In this document: one piece after another, positions 18,035-26,999 of the stretch
Layout of the letters: every line of letters begins with the position of its first letter
Position numbering within the stretch: position 1 is the first letter of the stretch
Notes under the pieces: generated by a model
The model's database searches: none
Told to the model about the DNA's origin: nothing
The model's input: only the letters and a program-made list of their open reading frames with translations
Program-made: the position numbers and the translations under genes
Source: Psychroflexus halocasei
Lineage (GTDB): Bacteria > Bacteroidota > Bacteroidia > Flavobacteriales > Flavobacteriaceae
NCBI RefSeq assembly: GCF_900107595.1
Contig: NZ_FNQF01000006.1
Coordinates: 62,001-126,000, forward strand
Direction of reading: 5' to 3'
DNA length: 64,000 nt

Positions 18035-18068
18035 AAAAAGCCTGATGAAATTTTCATCAGGCTTTTTT
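18035..18068 (+). terminator. Terminator of rplU-rpmA
   Basis: A long near-perfect palindrome (AAGCCTGATGAAA with TTTCATCAGGCTT) is followed by a T-run. It lies 23 bp after the rpmA stop. Confidence 0.9.
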
Positions 18069-18126
18069 TATCATTTCATTTCTTGAAATTCGTTCTGATT
18101 TTAAATCAAACCAAATTTTATAAACA

Positions 18127-18156
18127 AAAAATGCCTTTCATATGAAAGGCATTTTT
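18127..18156. terminator. Second terminator, for the leftward small membrane gene
   Basis: A perfect palindrome (AAAAATGCCTTTCAT with its complement) is flanked by A and T runs. It lies 26 bp past the stop of the leftward gene at 18182 and can also back up the rpmA terminator. Confidence 0.8.
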
Positions 18157-18181
18157 ATAAAATTTATGATCCATTAATTTC

Positions 18182-18619
18182 TTAAAACCATACGCTCCAA
18201 GGAATTCTAGACAACATCAGAATAAGCGCTAATGCGTAAAATATAGCAATCATTCTAAATTTCTTAGTTGAAGATAATTTTTTCTTGTGCTTGCTATATC
18301 CCATTGTAATCAAAACGATGGCAATAATCATTGTAAGCGGATGTTCAACAAGGTATAATCTTAATCCAGAATTTTTCATCACTTCTCCCATACCTTGTTC
18401 AGAAAATGCTGAAAAATATGGAGAGACAAAGTAAAGAACAATACCTATTAATAATTGAATGTGTGAAACAATCAATGTAAATAGTGAAATTCTGAAATCT
18501 TTAGCGCCATAAGGGCTTTTAGAAAGTGTTTTAATAATGGCGTTAAAGGTTGCCAATATTAAGATTAAGAGTACCAAATAGGCCCAATATGAATGGAGTA
18601 TTTTAATAGCTTCTGACAT
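18182..18619 (-). CDS. Four-helix membrane protein, cytochrome b-like
   Basis: A 145-residue integral membrane protein with four hydrophobic helices (about 13-32, 46-67, 93-112 and 121-140). Related flavobacterial proteins are often labelled cytochrome b. Conserved-looking histidines (His9, His53, His93) lie near helix ends and could ligate haem, but I cannot confirm this. It ends with the distinctive SRIPWSVWF. The next gene upstream, 23 bp away, is a thioesterase on the same strand. Confidence 0.65.
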   Translation of the reverse strand: MSEAIKILHSYWAYLVLLILILATFNAIIKTLSKSPYGAKDFRISLFTLIVSHIQLLIGIVLYFVSPYFSAFSEQGMGEVMKNSGLRLYLVEHPLTMIIAIVLITMGYSKHKKKLSSTKKFRMIAIFYALALILMLSRIPWSVWF

Positions 18620-18642
18620 TTTTTAGTTTTTGTTGATTATTA

Positions 18643-19146
18643 TTATTCGAATATAGCTTTTAATTCTGTAGCATCTTTAGGATTCATTTTTCCGGCCAAC
18701 ACTAAACTGAGTTGTTTACGTCTCAATGCACCTTCAAAACGCTCTTTTTCTAAATCGGTTTGAGGTTCTATTTTTGGAACTGGAACTGGATTTCCAAGAT
18801 CATCTACAGCAACAAATGTGTAAATTGCATCATTTGCCTTAGTGCGTCTTCCACTTTCTCTGTCTTCAATCCAAACATCAATAACAATTTCTAAAGATGT
18901 TTTAAAAGCTCGAGAGACTTTAGCTTCAACGGTTACAACACTTCCCAAAGGAATAGCTTTATTAAAAGCAACGTGGTTAACAGATGCTGTAACAACAATT
19001 CGTCTTGAGTGTCTTCGTGCTGCAATACTCGCCGCACGATCCATTCTTGCTAGAAGTTCACCGCCAAACAAATTGTTTAATGGATTGGTTTCACTAGGAA
19101 GCACCAAGTCCGTCATCACAGCTTTAGAATCTTCAGGATATCTCAT
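18643..19146 (-). CDS. Acyl-CoA thioesterase, YciA-type hotdog protein
   Basis: A 167-residue single hotdog-fold thioesterase that hydrolyses acyl-CoA to free acid and CoA in the cytoplasm. The signature NPLNNLFGGELLARMDRAA at about residues 21-39 contains the catalytic Asp of the YciA/BACH group. The substrate range is not visible from sequence. It lies 23 bp ahead of the small membrane protein gene and is probably co-transcribed with it. Confidence 0.88.
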   Translation of the reverse strand: MRYPEDSKAVMTDLVLPSETNPLNNLFGGELLARMDRAASIAARRHSRRIVVTASVNHVAFNKAIPLGSVVTVEAKVSRAFKTSLEIVIDVWIEDRESGRRTKANDAIYTFVAVDDLGNPVPVPKIEPQTDLEKERFEGALRRKQLSLVLAGKMNPKDATELKAIFE

Positions 19147-19203
19147 TTAATTTTGATTTTCGACAAAGATAAGTCTTGTTTTATTAAGAGAATACTAAAA
19201 TCT

Positions 19204-20163
19204 TTATTTTACGAGTAGCCAAGCGGATGGATTTTCTTGTTTGATTTTTCTTAAAAAGCTATTAGCTTTTGCTCTGCTGTTAAAGCTTGCATATGCAATC
19301 TGGTGAAGCTGATATTTATTTATTCCAACGTAAGTTGCTGCGTGGTTTTGTTTTTTGAGTTGTTTTATTTTCTTATGTGCGTTTGCCTCCACACGAAAAG
19401 CACCAGCAATGACATGATATTTACTCGTACTAATTTCTTGTTTAAAATCTTTGTTGTTTTGAGAATTATTTTCTTCAACTTCGTTTTCAACAATTATGGG
19501 TTGGAAGGCACTTTTTAAGCTAAAACTAGCTTCTTGAATTTCTTCTTGTAATATTTTTTCAGCTTTTTGTTGCTCGGCAATATTATGTGTTTCAACTTGG
19601 GTTTCATAGTAACTAAGACCTAAGATTGAAGCAATCCCTAAACCGATAAAACCAATTGCTGCGTACTTTAAATATCCAGAAGTTTTTGATTGACGCTCAG
19701 GTTTAATTTGCTTAATCTCATTTTGATCTCGAGAAGCTTCGGTTTTTTGCTTTTCAAAAGCTTTGATTGTCATACGCTCTAATCCAAAGGCATCGAGCAG
19801 GAAGTTTTGACCTTTATCAGCTTGGAAAGAGATTTGTTCATCTTGTCTGAAAGTTCCTAGACGATCTAACGAAACCACTTTACCTTCATGTAAGGCTAAT
19901 TTAAGATCATCAACGAAGAAGTTCATTTTTGAAACAGCTTTTTGATATGTTATCTTTTCTTTAAAAGCAATATGTTTTGCAAGTAAACCATCATTGTTTT
20001 TGATTTGGGCATTGAACTGAAGACTTCTTTTAGGCGGTTCAATATGATGTATTTCAGTATTGATGACGGCAGATTCTCTTTTTGTCAAAAAAGCGCCAAA
20101 ATCAGGGATAATCACACAATCATGCGTGTATAAAAGTTCAATGATGTAGTCTTCGATTCTCAT
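19204..20163 (-). CDS. HU-CCDC81 and SPOR domain membrane protein
   Basis: 319 residues. The N-terminal half (about 1-110) has the HU/CCDC81-like pattern (IIPDFGAFLTKRES and VVSLDRLGTFRQD). A single membrane helix follows at about 168-185, and the C-terminal 75 residues are a SPOR domain (YHVIAGAFRVEANAHKKI to the end). SPOR domains bind denuded peptidoglycan, often at the division site, so the protein may link a cytoplasmic HU-like domain to the cell wall. The function in flavobacteria is unknown. Confidence 0.82.
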   Translation of the reverse strand: MRIEDYIIELLYTHDCVIIPDFGAFLTKRESAVINTEIHHIEPPKRSLQFNAQIKNNDGLLAKHIAFKEKITYQKAVSKMNFFVDDLKLALHEGKVVSLDRLGTFRQDEQISFQADKGQNFLLDAFGLERMTIKAFEKQKTEASRDQNEIKQIKPERQSKTSGYLKYAAIGFIGLGIASILGLSYYETQVETHNIAEQQKAEKILQEEIQEASFSLKSAFQPIIVENEVEENNSQNNKDFKQEISTSKYHVIAGAFRVEANAHKKIKQLKKQNHAATYVGINKYQLHQIAYASFNSRAKANSFLRKIKQENPSAWLLVK

Positions 20164-20217
20164 AGAAACAAAAATAAGCTTATTTAAATCTTATAAAAAT
20201 TTGTTGATGATATTTTT

Positions 20218-21477
20218 TTAAAATCTAAATTTCACCCCAGAAAAAAGCCCGAAATAATAAGGTTGAACATTTGTGGTTTCTACCTCAAATGTATTGATTT
20301 GGTATTTGAAATTAGGCTCTAAATTTAAAGACCATTTATCAGAAAAATTATAATCAACCCCAAAGCCTATATTGGCGGAGAAGCTAGTTTTATTAATGTT
20401 TGCAGTTTTCCCGACATAACTATTTAATGCTTCTGAGTGATAGCTCACTTGATTTTGATTAAGCAAAAGCGTACTCGTTCCAGCCATGATATGAAAACCG
20501 ATTTCCTTATCGATTAATTTATATTCAACCTCAAGTGGTATTTCAATAAAGCCCATGTCTTGGCTGAGATATCCAGATGTTACATTTCCAGATGAATACT
20601 CTTCATAATTTGCTCTTTTTGCATCATAAGATGTGACATATTTTTGTTGAGAAGCAACTGTATTTTGAAGATTCGTTTTGTTATAGCTTGACATATTATA
20701 AGTTTGAACAATATCTTCAGTTTTATAATTCATATTCACTTGATTGATGCCTGTTCTAACACTTAATTTCGGAGTGACTTGATAGGCAAGCTTAACGCCA
20801 TAAGACATATTGATATCACTTGTGTGAGCCTCATATTTTTGATTTAATGTATTAGAACCATTAAGTGAACTTGCATAGATAGGTGCAATTTGCGGATTTA
20901 CCATCCAAGGGTTTTTAATTTCAGGGGAGTTTTCTGATTTTTGTTTTTTATGAAGATGATAATGATCAAACAATAGCATTGATGTCTCAAAATCAAAAGA
21001 GTTCTGAATGATTGATGCTGATTTGTAATTTAAAAAATCGGTATTAGTATTTTTTTCCTTTGTGCTGGCAAAATTTGCAATTTCAGAGGAAGTTTGATTT
21101 GAAAAATCATCGAAAATCAAGCTTAAATCTTGCCAAAGCGCTGATGAATAATCGGTTTCAGAATTATCAATAAAATGATTTTTCCAAAAATATTGATCAT
21201 TTTTATAAATGATCTTACTCTGCGTGCCATATTTGTTTTCTGTAAAAGCAGAAGATGATGTTTTGAAATTTTGATAAAAAGCGCCTAAACCAAAAATGAT
21301 AAGTCCTGAAGTGACAACAGCCGCATATTTTAATAAAACCAAGAAAGGGAAGAATCTTTTCTTTTTGGTTGTCAATTTCTTTTCAATCTGATGCCATGTT
21401 GAATGGGGAGGTTGAGCTTCAAAATCTTGAAAAGCCTCTTGAAAAACACGATCGATATGTTTTTTTGACTCACTCAT
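20218..21477 (-). CDS. Membrane-anchored outer-membrane-type beta-barrel protein, partner of an ECF sigma factor
   Basis: About 419 residues. The N-terminal 40 residues (HIDRVFQEAFQDFEAQPP) resemble the cytoplasmic segment of Bacteroidota anti-sigma-like proteins, followed by one membrane helix at about 43-65. A long Ser/Asn-rich linker comes next, and from about residue 190 alternating beta strands with aromatic ends finish in Phe (SGVKFRF), the hallmark of an outer-membrane barrel. The ATG at 21477 shares one base with the stop of the sigma gene (TGATG), so the two are coupled. It could sense envelope state and control the sigma factor; that role is inferred. Confidence 0.7.
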   Translation of the reverse strand: MSESKKHIDRVFQEAFQDFEAQPPHSTWHQIEKKLTTKKKRFFPFLVLLKYAAVVTSGLIIFGLGAFYQNFKTSSSAFTENKYGTQSKIIYKNDQYFWKNHFIDNSETDYSSALWQDLSLIFDDFSNQTSSEIANFASTKEKNTNTDFLNYKSASIIQNSFDFETSMLLFDHYHLHKKQKSENSPEIKNPWMVNPQIAPIYASSLNGSNTLNQKYEAHTSDINMSYGVKLAYQVTPKLSVRTGINQVNMNYKTEDIVQTYNMSSYNKTNLQNTVASQQKYVTSYDAKRANYEEYSSGNVTSGYLSQDMGFIEIPLEVEYKLIDKEIGFHIMAGTSTLLLNQNQVSYHSEALNSYVGKTANINKTSFSANIGFGVDYNFSDKWSLNLEPNFKYQINTFEVETTNVQPYYFGLFSGVKFRF

Positions 21478-22019
21478 CAAGCTTGTTTTTGAGATTTTAA
21501 GTTTTGTTTGTTTTCAACATCTTTTCTCAAAATTTCTCTGGCACGAGATAAATTAGATTTTGAAGTTCCAATACTGATATCCAATTCATCAGCAACTTCT
21601 TGATGTGAGTAACCGTCTAAAACATAAAGATTGAAAACTAATCTATATCGGTTTGGCAAATTTTGAATACAACTAAGGAGTTCATCTAAATTTAGATTTT
21701 TATCATCAACATTTGATTTTTTCTCATCAGGAATATTTGTGTGGATGAGCTCATAAACCTTTTGCTTTTTGTATTTCTGCAAGGCTGTGTTGATCAATAT
21801 ACGTTTCATCCAACCTTCAAAAGAGCCTTTAAATTTATATTGATGTATTTTTTCAAATATATTGATAAAAGCATCCTGCAAATTATCCTGAGCTTCAGGA
21901 TAATTGCGGGAGTACTTTAAAGCAATTCCAAAAAACTTAGGCGCATAAATATTATAAAGCTCTTTTTGAGCTTCAGTATTATGATTCTTGCACTTTTTAA
22001 TAAGTTTTTTGAGTAGCAT
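21477..22019 (-). CDS. ECF-type RNA polymerase sigma factor
   Basis: A 180-residue sigma-70 family protein with region 2 (NNLQDAFINIFEKIHQYKF then GWMKRILIN, about 45-95) and region 4 (LPNRYRLVFNLYVLDGYSHQEVADEL, about 118-145), but no regions 1 or 3, the ECF layout. It should direct transcription of its own operon and unknown targets. The downstream gene encodes a single-pass membrane protein with a beta-barrel C-terminus, which is the likely regulator. Confidence 0.9.
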   Translation of the reverse strand: MLLKKLIKKCKNHNTEAQKELYNIYAPKFFGIALKYSRNYPEAQDNLQDAFINIFEKIHQYKFKGSFEGWMKRILINTALQKYKKQKVYELIHTNIPDEKKSNVDDKNLNLDELLSCIQNLPNRYRLVFNLYVLDGYSHQEVADELDISIGTSKSNLSRAREILRKDVENKQNLKSQKQA

Positions 22020-22144
22020 TTTAGATGTTCACAGTCAATAATTGATATACCCGCACTTTTCAGATATAGAATTGAGAAGTGCTTATTTCTTAAAGATATG
22101 ATAAAAAAATCAGATAATCTTAACTACTAGATAATGAACAAGAC

Positions 22145-22163
22145 TAAAGGTTGCGTCAAACCT
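22145..22163 (-). terminator. Possible weak terminator of recA
   Basis: A short stem (AAGGTT with AACCTT) lies directly after the recA stop, with only a partial U-rich tail. The rest of the 146-bp gap before the sigma gene also contains an imperfect repeat around GCACTT/AAGTGC at 22055-22082. Confidence 0.35.
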
Positions 22164-22165
22164 TA

Positions 22166-23188
22166 TTAAGATTCTTCTTTTGAAATTTTAATCGCTTCTA
22201 AAATTTTAGCTTCAAGTTCATCCATCAATTCAGGGTTGTCCTTTAAAAGCATTTTGACAGCATCACGACCTTGCCCTAGTTTTGTGTCACCATAACTGAA
22301 CCAAGAACCTGCTTTTTTTACGATCTCGTAATCAACGCCAATATCAATGATCTCACCAACTTTTGAAATTCCTTCTCCGTACATAATGTCAAACTCTGAC
22401 ATTTTGAAAGGTGGTGCAACTTTATTTTTAACAACTTTTACACGGGTTTTATTCCCCATAACTTCGCTGTTGCTATTTTTTATTTGTGTAGATCGACGAA
22501 TGTCTAATCTTACTGAAGAGTAAAATTTCAATGCGTTACCACCAGTTGTAGTTTCCGGGTTACCGAACATCACACCAATTTTTTCTCTCAATTGGTTAAT
22601 GAAAATCACTGTACATTTTGATTTACTAATTGACGCTGTTAATTTACGGAGTGCTTGAGACATTAATCTTGCATGTAACCCCATTTTTGAATCACCCATT
22701 TCACCCTCAATTTCACTTTTAGGTGTCAGTGCAGCAACGGAGTCAACAACCACAATATCAATAGCACCTGAGCGAATCAAGTTATCAGCAATCTCTAAAG
22801 CTTGCTCACCATGATCAGGTTGAGAGATTATTAAATCATCTATATCAACACCAAGTTTTTGAGCATAAGTGCGATCAAATGCATGCTCAGCGTCAATGAA
22901 AGCTGCAATTCCACCAGCTTTTTGTGCCTCAGCGATTGCGTGTAAAGTTAAAGTTGTTTTACCTGAAGATTCAGGGCCGAAAATCTCAATCACTCGTCCA
23001 CGTGGATAGCCGCCAACGCCTAAAGCCAAATCTAAACCAAGTGATCCTGAAGAAATTGCGTCAATATCCTCAACGGCTTGATCGCTCATCTTCATCACAG
23101 TTCCTTTTCCGTATGTCTTGTCTAACTTATCTAAAGTGAGCTTTAATGCTTTTAGCTTAGCTTCCTTTTCATTATTTTCCTTTGCCAT
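22166..23188 (-). CDS. recA: Recombinase RecA
   Basis: A 340-residue RecA, the ATP-dependent strand-exchange protein for homologous recombination and the SOS co-protease. The Walker A motif GPESSGKT is at 71-78; Walker B is the [12 protein letters not shown] segment near 138-149, and the L1/L2 loops include the conserved [22 protein letters not shown] stretch. The C-terminus is the normal acidic/helical tail. It is transcribed alone, away from a probable non-coding RNA and trhO. Confidence 0.98.
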   Translation of the reverse strand: MAKENNEKEAKLKALKLTLDKLDKTYGKGTVMKMSDQAVEDIDAISSGSLGLDLALGVGGYPRGRVIEIFGPESSGKTTLTLHAIAEAQKAGGIAAFIDAEHAFDRTYAQKLGVDIDDLIISQPDHGEQALEIADNLIRSGAIDIVVVDSVAALTPKSEIEGEMGDSKMGLHARLMSQALRKLTASISKSKCTVIFINQLREKIGVMFGNPETTTGGNALKFYSSVRLDIRRSTQIKNSNSEVMGNKTRVKVVKNKVAPPFKMSEFDIMYGEGISKVGEIIDIGVDYEIVKKAGSWFSYGDTKLGQGRDAVKMLLKDNPELMDELEAKILEAIKISKEES

Positions 23189-23264
23189 AATTCTTTCTTT
23201 TGATGTAAAAATACTATTTAATTCAATAATATTTTATTTTAACGCAACCATTTTGAGATAGACT

Positions 23265-23433
23265 CATCTTCTAGGTGGGCAGTTCAAACCTTACTTAATT
23301 GCTCACCATGGGAACCAATTTATTTTGGTAGACGGTTGGCTAGTTTTTGAAAACACTAAAAACTAAGCAAGTATATGTTATTATCCAATAACGAGTTAGC
23401 CACTAGAAAAAGTCCTGAAGATCAGGACTTTTT
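23265..23433 (+). ncRNA. Candidate structured non-coding RNA (6S-like size), recA-trhO gap
   Basis: The 326-bp gap between recA and trhO has no supported ORF. Instead it shows a closing stem between TTCTA(g)GTGG (23269-23278) and CCACTAGAA (23400-23408), an internal hairpin TAGTTTTT/AAAAACTA (23341-23348 with 23358-23365) extended by GC pairs, a small hairpin GTTATT/AATAAC near 23377-23392, and a strong terminator at 23407-23433. This is the layout of an independent RNA of about 150-190 nt. Flavobacteria are known to have a 6S-type RNA of similar size; whether this is it, or another RNA, I cannot tell. Strand follows the terminator T-run. Confidence 0.5.
23407..23433 (+). terminator. Intrinsic terminator of the candidate RNA
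   Basis: A 12-bp stem (AAAAAGTCCTGA with TCAGGACTTTTT) with a 3-nt loop and a T-run. It precedes the trhO promoter, so it ends a separate upstream transcript. Confidence 0.85.
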
Positions 23434-23464
23434 TCATTTTTATATTTTTTTATTCAGAAGTGTT

Positions 23465-23472
23465 TATCTTTG
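23465..23472 (+). promoter_or_regulatory. -7 promoter element for trhO
   Basis: TATCTTTG matches TAnnTTTG and lies 42 bp before the trhO ATG, downstream of the RNA terminator. Confidence 0.65.
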
Positions 23473-23514
23473 CACTTTATTAAAACTTTCTTTTAACTTT
23501 TAAATTAGTATAGC

Positions 23515-24564
23515 ATGCAACTGTACAATAAACTAAGTGCCAAAGAAAGGGAAGCTCTTCTTGATGAAGCTGGCGAAGAACGCTTAACACTTTCCTTTTA
23601 TAAATATGCGAAAATTGGCAATCCGCAACTTTTCAGAAACTATCTTTTTATCGCGTGGGATGCACTTGATGTGTTGGGCAGAATTTATGTTGCTCACGAA
23701 GGCATCAATGCTCAACTTTCTGTGCCTGCCAAAAAATTTGAAAAATTCAAGTCCTTTTTAGATAGCATTTATTTTCTAGAAAATGTGAGACTCAATATTG
23801 CGATTGAGCAAGATGATAAGTCCTTTTTGAAATTAAAACTCAAAGTGAGACCGAAAATTGTTGCTGATGGTTTGAATGATGACACTTTTGATGTGACTGA
23901 CAAAGGCGTTCACGTTGATGCTGATCGTTTTAATGAATTGATTGAAGACCCAAACACTGTTTTGGTTGATATGCGAAATCACTATGAAAGTGAAATCGGT
24001 CATTTCAAAAATGCAGTCACACCTGATGTTGATACGTTTAGAGATTCTCTCGATATAATTGAAGCTGACTTAAGTGAGCATAAAGAAGACAAAAACCTTG
24101 TGATGTATTGCACAGGAGGTATTCGTTGTGAAAAAGCTAGTGCTTATTATAAACATAAAGGCTTTAAAAATGTTTTTCAGTTAGAAGGTGGGATTATTGA
24201 ATATGCCCGACAAATTGAAAATAAAGGCTTAGAAAATAAATTTTTAGGCAAAAATTTTGTTTTTGATCATAGACGAAGCGAACAGATTTCTAATGAAGTT
24301 ATTGCCAAATGTCACCAATGTGGTGAAGCTTGTGATACACATGTGAATTGTGCAAATGAAGCTTGTCATTTGCTTTTTATACAATGTAAAAGCTGCGCAG
24401 AAAAAATGGAAAATTGTTGCTCTGAAGCTTGCCAAGAAGTAATTCAATTGCCTTATGAAGAACAAAAAAGACTTCGTGCAGGCAAAAAGAATAGCAATAA
24501 AATCTTTAAAAAAGGCCGTTCACCTGTATTGAAATATAAATCAATGCCAGCTGAAACAGCTTAA
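23515..24564 (+). CDS. trhO: tRNA uridine(34) hydroxylase, rhodanese family
   Basis: A 349-residue UPF0176/TrhO protein. These enzymes hydroxylate U34 in tRNA using oxygen, giving 5-hydroxyuridine. The N-terminal domain has the conserved AHEGINAQLS; the rhodanese domain (about 130-235) carries the active loop MYCTGGIRCEKA with Cys199 and Cys205. The C-terminal part is a cysteine-rich zinc-type region (at least ten Cys between about 263 and 306, e.g. CHQCGEAC). It has its own promoter. Confidence 0.9.
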   Translation: MQLYNKLSAKEREALLDEAGEERLTLSFYKYAKIGNPQLFRNYLFIAWDALDVLGRIYVAHEGINAQLSVPAKKFEKFKSFLDSIYFLENVRLNIAIEQDDKSFLKLKLKVRPKIVADGLNDDTFDVTDKGVHVDADRFNELIEDPNTVLVDMRNHYESEIGHFKNAVTPDVDTFRDSLDIIEADLSEHKEDKNLVMYCTGGIRCEKASAYYKHKGFKNVFQLEGGIIEYARQIENKGLENKFLGKNFVFDHRRSEQISNEVIAKCHQCGEACDTHVNCANEACHLLFIQCKSCAEKMENCCSEACQEVIQLPYEEQKRLRAGKKNSNKIFKKGRSPVLKYKSMPAETA

Positions 24565-24592
24565 TTATAAACAGGCATTATAGGTTTAAATT

Positions 24593-25438
24593 TTAGCCAA
24601 TTTCAGTAATGAGGTTGGCTAAACTTTTGTCCCAACTTTTGATTTGATAATTAAAATTCTTGATCAATTTAGATTTATCAAGCGTTGAGTTTTGAGGTCT
24701 TTTGGCTTTTGTTTTAAAATGATCGACAGCTGAAACTTGGATATCAGAATGATAAAGTGATTTGATTTCTAGAGTAAAATCATACCAGGTTAAGCTTCCT
24801 AAGTTGCTGAAGTGATAAACACCATAAGCTTTAGATTTATTTGAAATAAGCCATAAAATAAAATCTGCCAAATCATTGGCATTTGTCGGTGTGCCTTTTT
24901 GTTCAGTGGTAATTTTGACTTCTTCAGCGTTTTGGTCAATTTGAGACTTGATAAATGTGAAAAAATTCTTTCCAAATTCAGAATATAACCATGAAGTCCT
25001 GATGATAAAGTGCTCTTTTAAAGATTTTTTAATCAGCTCTTCTCCTTTTAATTTTGATGCACCATAAACATTTATTGGTTGTGTCTCATCTACCTCAAGA
25101 TAAGCAGTTTCTTTTTCTCCATCAAAAACATAATCCGTTGAAGGATGAATTAAAACGACTTGATTTTTCTGGCAAACTTTAGCTAAATTTTCAGCAGCTC
25201 TTGCATTGACTAAAAACGCTTTCTCAATTTCTGTTTCAGCAGCTTCAACATTCGTGTAAGCTGCGCAGTTGATGCAATAATCAAATTCATTTTCTTGAAA
25301 GAAAGATTCAACAGCAGCGTGATTTGTTAAATCTAAACTTGATGAATTTTGAAAAATGAAATCAGCCTTGATTTGTTTTTCTTTCTTTTGAAAAACTTGC
25401 CCCAATTGACCGTTGGCACCTGTGACGAGAACTTTCAT
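24593..25438 (-). CDS. rfbD: dTDP-4-dehydrorhamnose reductase
   Basis: A 281-residue SDR enzyme that reduces dTDP-4-dehydro-L-rhamnose to dTDP-L-rhamnose, the last step of the pathway. It has the NAD(P)-binding GANGQLGQ at 7-14 and the catalytic Tyr125-x3-Lys129 (YGASK). It overlaps rfbC by 4 bp; the order in the transcript is rfbB-rfbC-rfbD after the Wzz-like gene. Confidence 0.93.
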   Translation of the reverse strand: MKVLVTGANGQLGQVFQKKEKQIKADFIFQNSSSLDLTNHAAVESFFQENEFDYCINCAAYTNVEAAETEIEKAFLVNARAAENLAKVCQKNQVVLIHPSTDYVFDGEKETAYLEVDETQPINVYGASKLKGEELIKKSLKEHFIIRTSWLYSEFGKNFFTFIKSQIDQNAEEVKITTEQKGTPTNANDLADFILWLISNKSKAYGVYHFSNLGSLTWYDFTLEIKSLYHSDIQVSAVDHFKTKAKRPQNSTLDKSKLIKNFNYQIKSWDKSLANLITEIG

Positions 25439-25986
25439 ATTTCTTCTAAAAATTCAGATAAACTCGGGTTTGAAGCATCTTTTTCTGAAATGATACGATC
25501 TTTTTCAGGAATTTGCCAATCGATGTTGAGGTCTTTATCAGCAAAATAAATTCCGCGTTCAGCATTTTTATCGTAGTAGGTATCACATTTATAGGCAAAA
25601 ATAACCTCTTCTGAAAGGCAAGAAAAACCATGCGCACAACCTTTTGGGACAAAAAGCTGATGATTGTTTTCATCGTTTAAAAGATAGCTAAATTTTTGCT
25701 TAAAAGTAGGAGAGTCGGGACGTAAATCAACGACAACATCTAGGACTTCGCCTTTGACAACTCTGACTAGTTTGGCTTGTGACTTTTCTCCAATTTGAAA
25801 ATGTAAACCTCTGATGGATCCGTAGTAAGAGGTTGATTGATTGTCTTGAACGAAATTAATTTCTTGTTCCAGCACTTCCTCAAGGATGTTTAACCTGAAA
25901 GTTTCCATAAAAGATCCGCGGTCATCTTTAAAAATTCTTGGCTTAATGATTAAACAATCTTTTAATTTTGTTCTTTCAATAATCAT
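25435..25986 (-). CDS. rfbC: dTDP-4-dehydrorhamnose 3,5-epimerase
   Basis: A 183-residue cupin epimerase for the third rhamnose step. The conserved IRGLHFQ contains the catalytic His62, and the DVVVDLR and GCAHGFSCLSE motifs are present. It overlaps both neighbours by 4 bp. The C-terminus is slightly longer than the minimal family length. Confidence 0.94.
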   Translation of the reverse strand: MIIERTKLKDCLIIKPRIFKDDRGSFMETFRLNILEEVLEQEINFVQDNQSTSYYGSIRGLHFQIGEKSQAKLVRVVKGEVLDVVVDLRPDSPTFKQKFSYLLNDENNHQLFVPKGCAHGFSCLSEEVIFAYKCDTYYDKNAERGIYFADKDLNIDWQIPEKDRIISEKDASNPSLSEFLEEI

Positions 25987-26999
25987 GAAGTTCTATATTT
26001 TTTGAGATACCACTCAATTGTTTTTTTTATGCCAGATTCAAAATTCTCTTCAGCCTTCCAGCCTAATTGATTTTCTATTTTCGAGGCATCGATGGCATAT
26101 CTAAAATCGTGGCCAGGTCTGTCGTTGACAAACTCGATTTGATCTTTATAAGACTTATTGTTTTCTTTAGGGAAAATGTCGTCTAAAATTTCACAAATTT
26201 CGTTAGCGATATAGAGGTTATTTCTCTCGTTTCTTCCGCCAATATTATAAGTTTCTCCAAGTTCTCCTTTGTCAATTACAAGCTGAATCCCTTTGCAATG
26301 GTCAGTGACATAAAGCCAATCTCTGATGTTTTGACCATCACCATAAATAGGGATGACTTCATTATTTAGAGCTTTACGAATAATTGTTGGTATTAACTTT
26401 TCATCATGTTGATTAGGACCGTAATTATTTGAACAATTTGTTGTCACAACAGGCATGTTGTAGGTGTGGTAATAACTTCTGACCAAAAAATCTGAAGAAG
26501 CTTTTGACGCACTATATGGACTGTTTGGAGCGTAGGGAGTTGTTTCTTCAAACAAACCTTCATCACCTAAAGTGCCGTAAACTTCATCGGTAGAAACATG
26601 TAAAAACCTTGCATTTTTGAAATTAGGTTTCAATTGATCAGGACCCTCCATCCACAATTGGTAAGCTTCGTTTAATAAATTAAAGGTTCCTGTAATGTTT
26701 GTGTCAATAAACGCTGTAGGATTTGTAATCGAGTTATCTACATGTGACTCCGCAGCAAAATGAATCACTTGCGTAAATTCATATTTTTCAAAAAGCTGAT
26801 TTAATAAATTTTTGTCACAAATATCACCTTCAATAAAAGTGTAATTTTCATGATCAGAAATTTTAATATTTTTTTGATTACCAGCGTAAGTAAGCTTATC
26901 TAAATTAACGAAATGATATTTTCCAAGAGGGACAAATGTGTTGATAAAATTGCTCCCAATAAAACCAGCTCCGCCTGTGACAAGGATGTTATCTTTCAT
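25983..26999 (-). CDS. rfbB: dTDP-glucose 4,6-dehydratase
   Basis: A 338-residue extended SDR that converts dTDP-glucose to the 4-keto-6-deoxy intermediate. It has GGAGFIGSNF near residue 8, HFAAESHVDNSI in the middle and the catalytic YSASK. The first-step gene rfbA (glucose-1-phosphate thymidylyltransferase) is not in this window. It overlaps the Wzz-like gene by 11 bp. Confidence 0.95.
   Translation of the reverse strand: MKDNILVTGGAGFIGSNFINTFVPLGKYHFVNLDKLTYAGNQKNIKISDHENYTFIEGDICDKNLLNQLFEKYEFTQVIHFAAESHVDNSITNPTAFIDTNITGTFNLLNEAYQLWMEGPDQLKPNFKNARFLHVSTDEVYGTLGDEGLFEETTPYAPNSPYSASKASSDFLVRSYYHTYNMPVVTTNCSNNYGPNQHDEKLIPTIIRKALNNEVIPIYGDGQNIRDWLYVTDHCKGIQLVIDKGELGETYNIGGRNERNNLYIANEICEILDDIFPKENNKSYKDQIEFVNDRPGHDFRYAIDASKIENQLGWKAEENFESGIKKTIEWYLKKYRTS

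Noticed and set aside
23265-23433. A tRNA, tmRNA, RNase P or SRP RNA in the recA-trhO gap
   Set aside because: No cloverleaf, no CCA end, no tag-peptide ORF, and I could not find the conserved core sequences of RNase P or SRP RNA.
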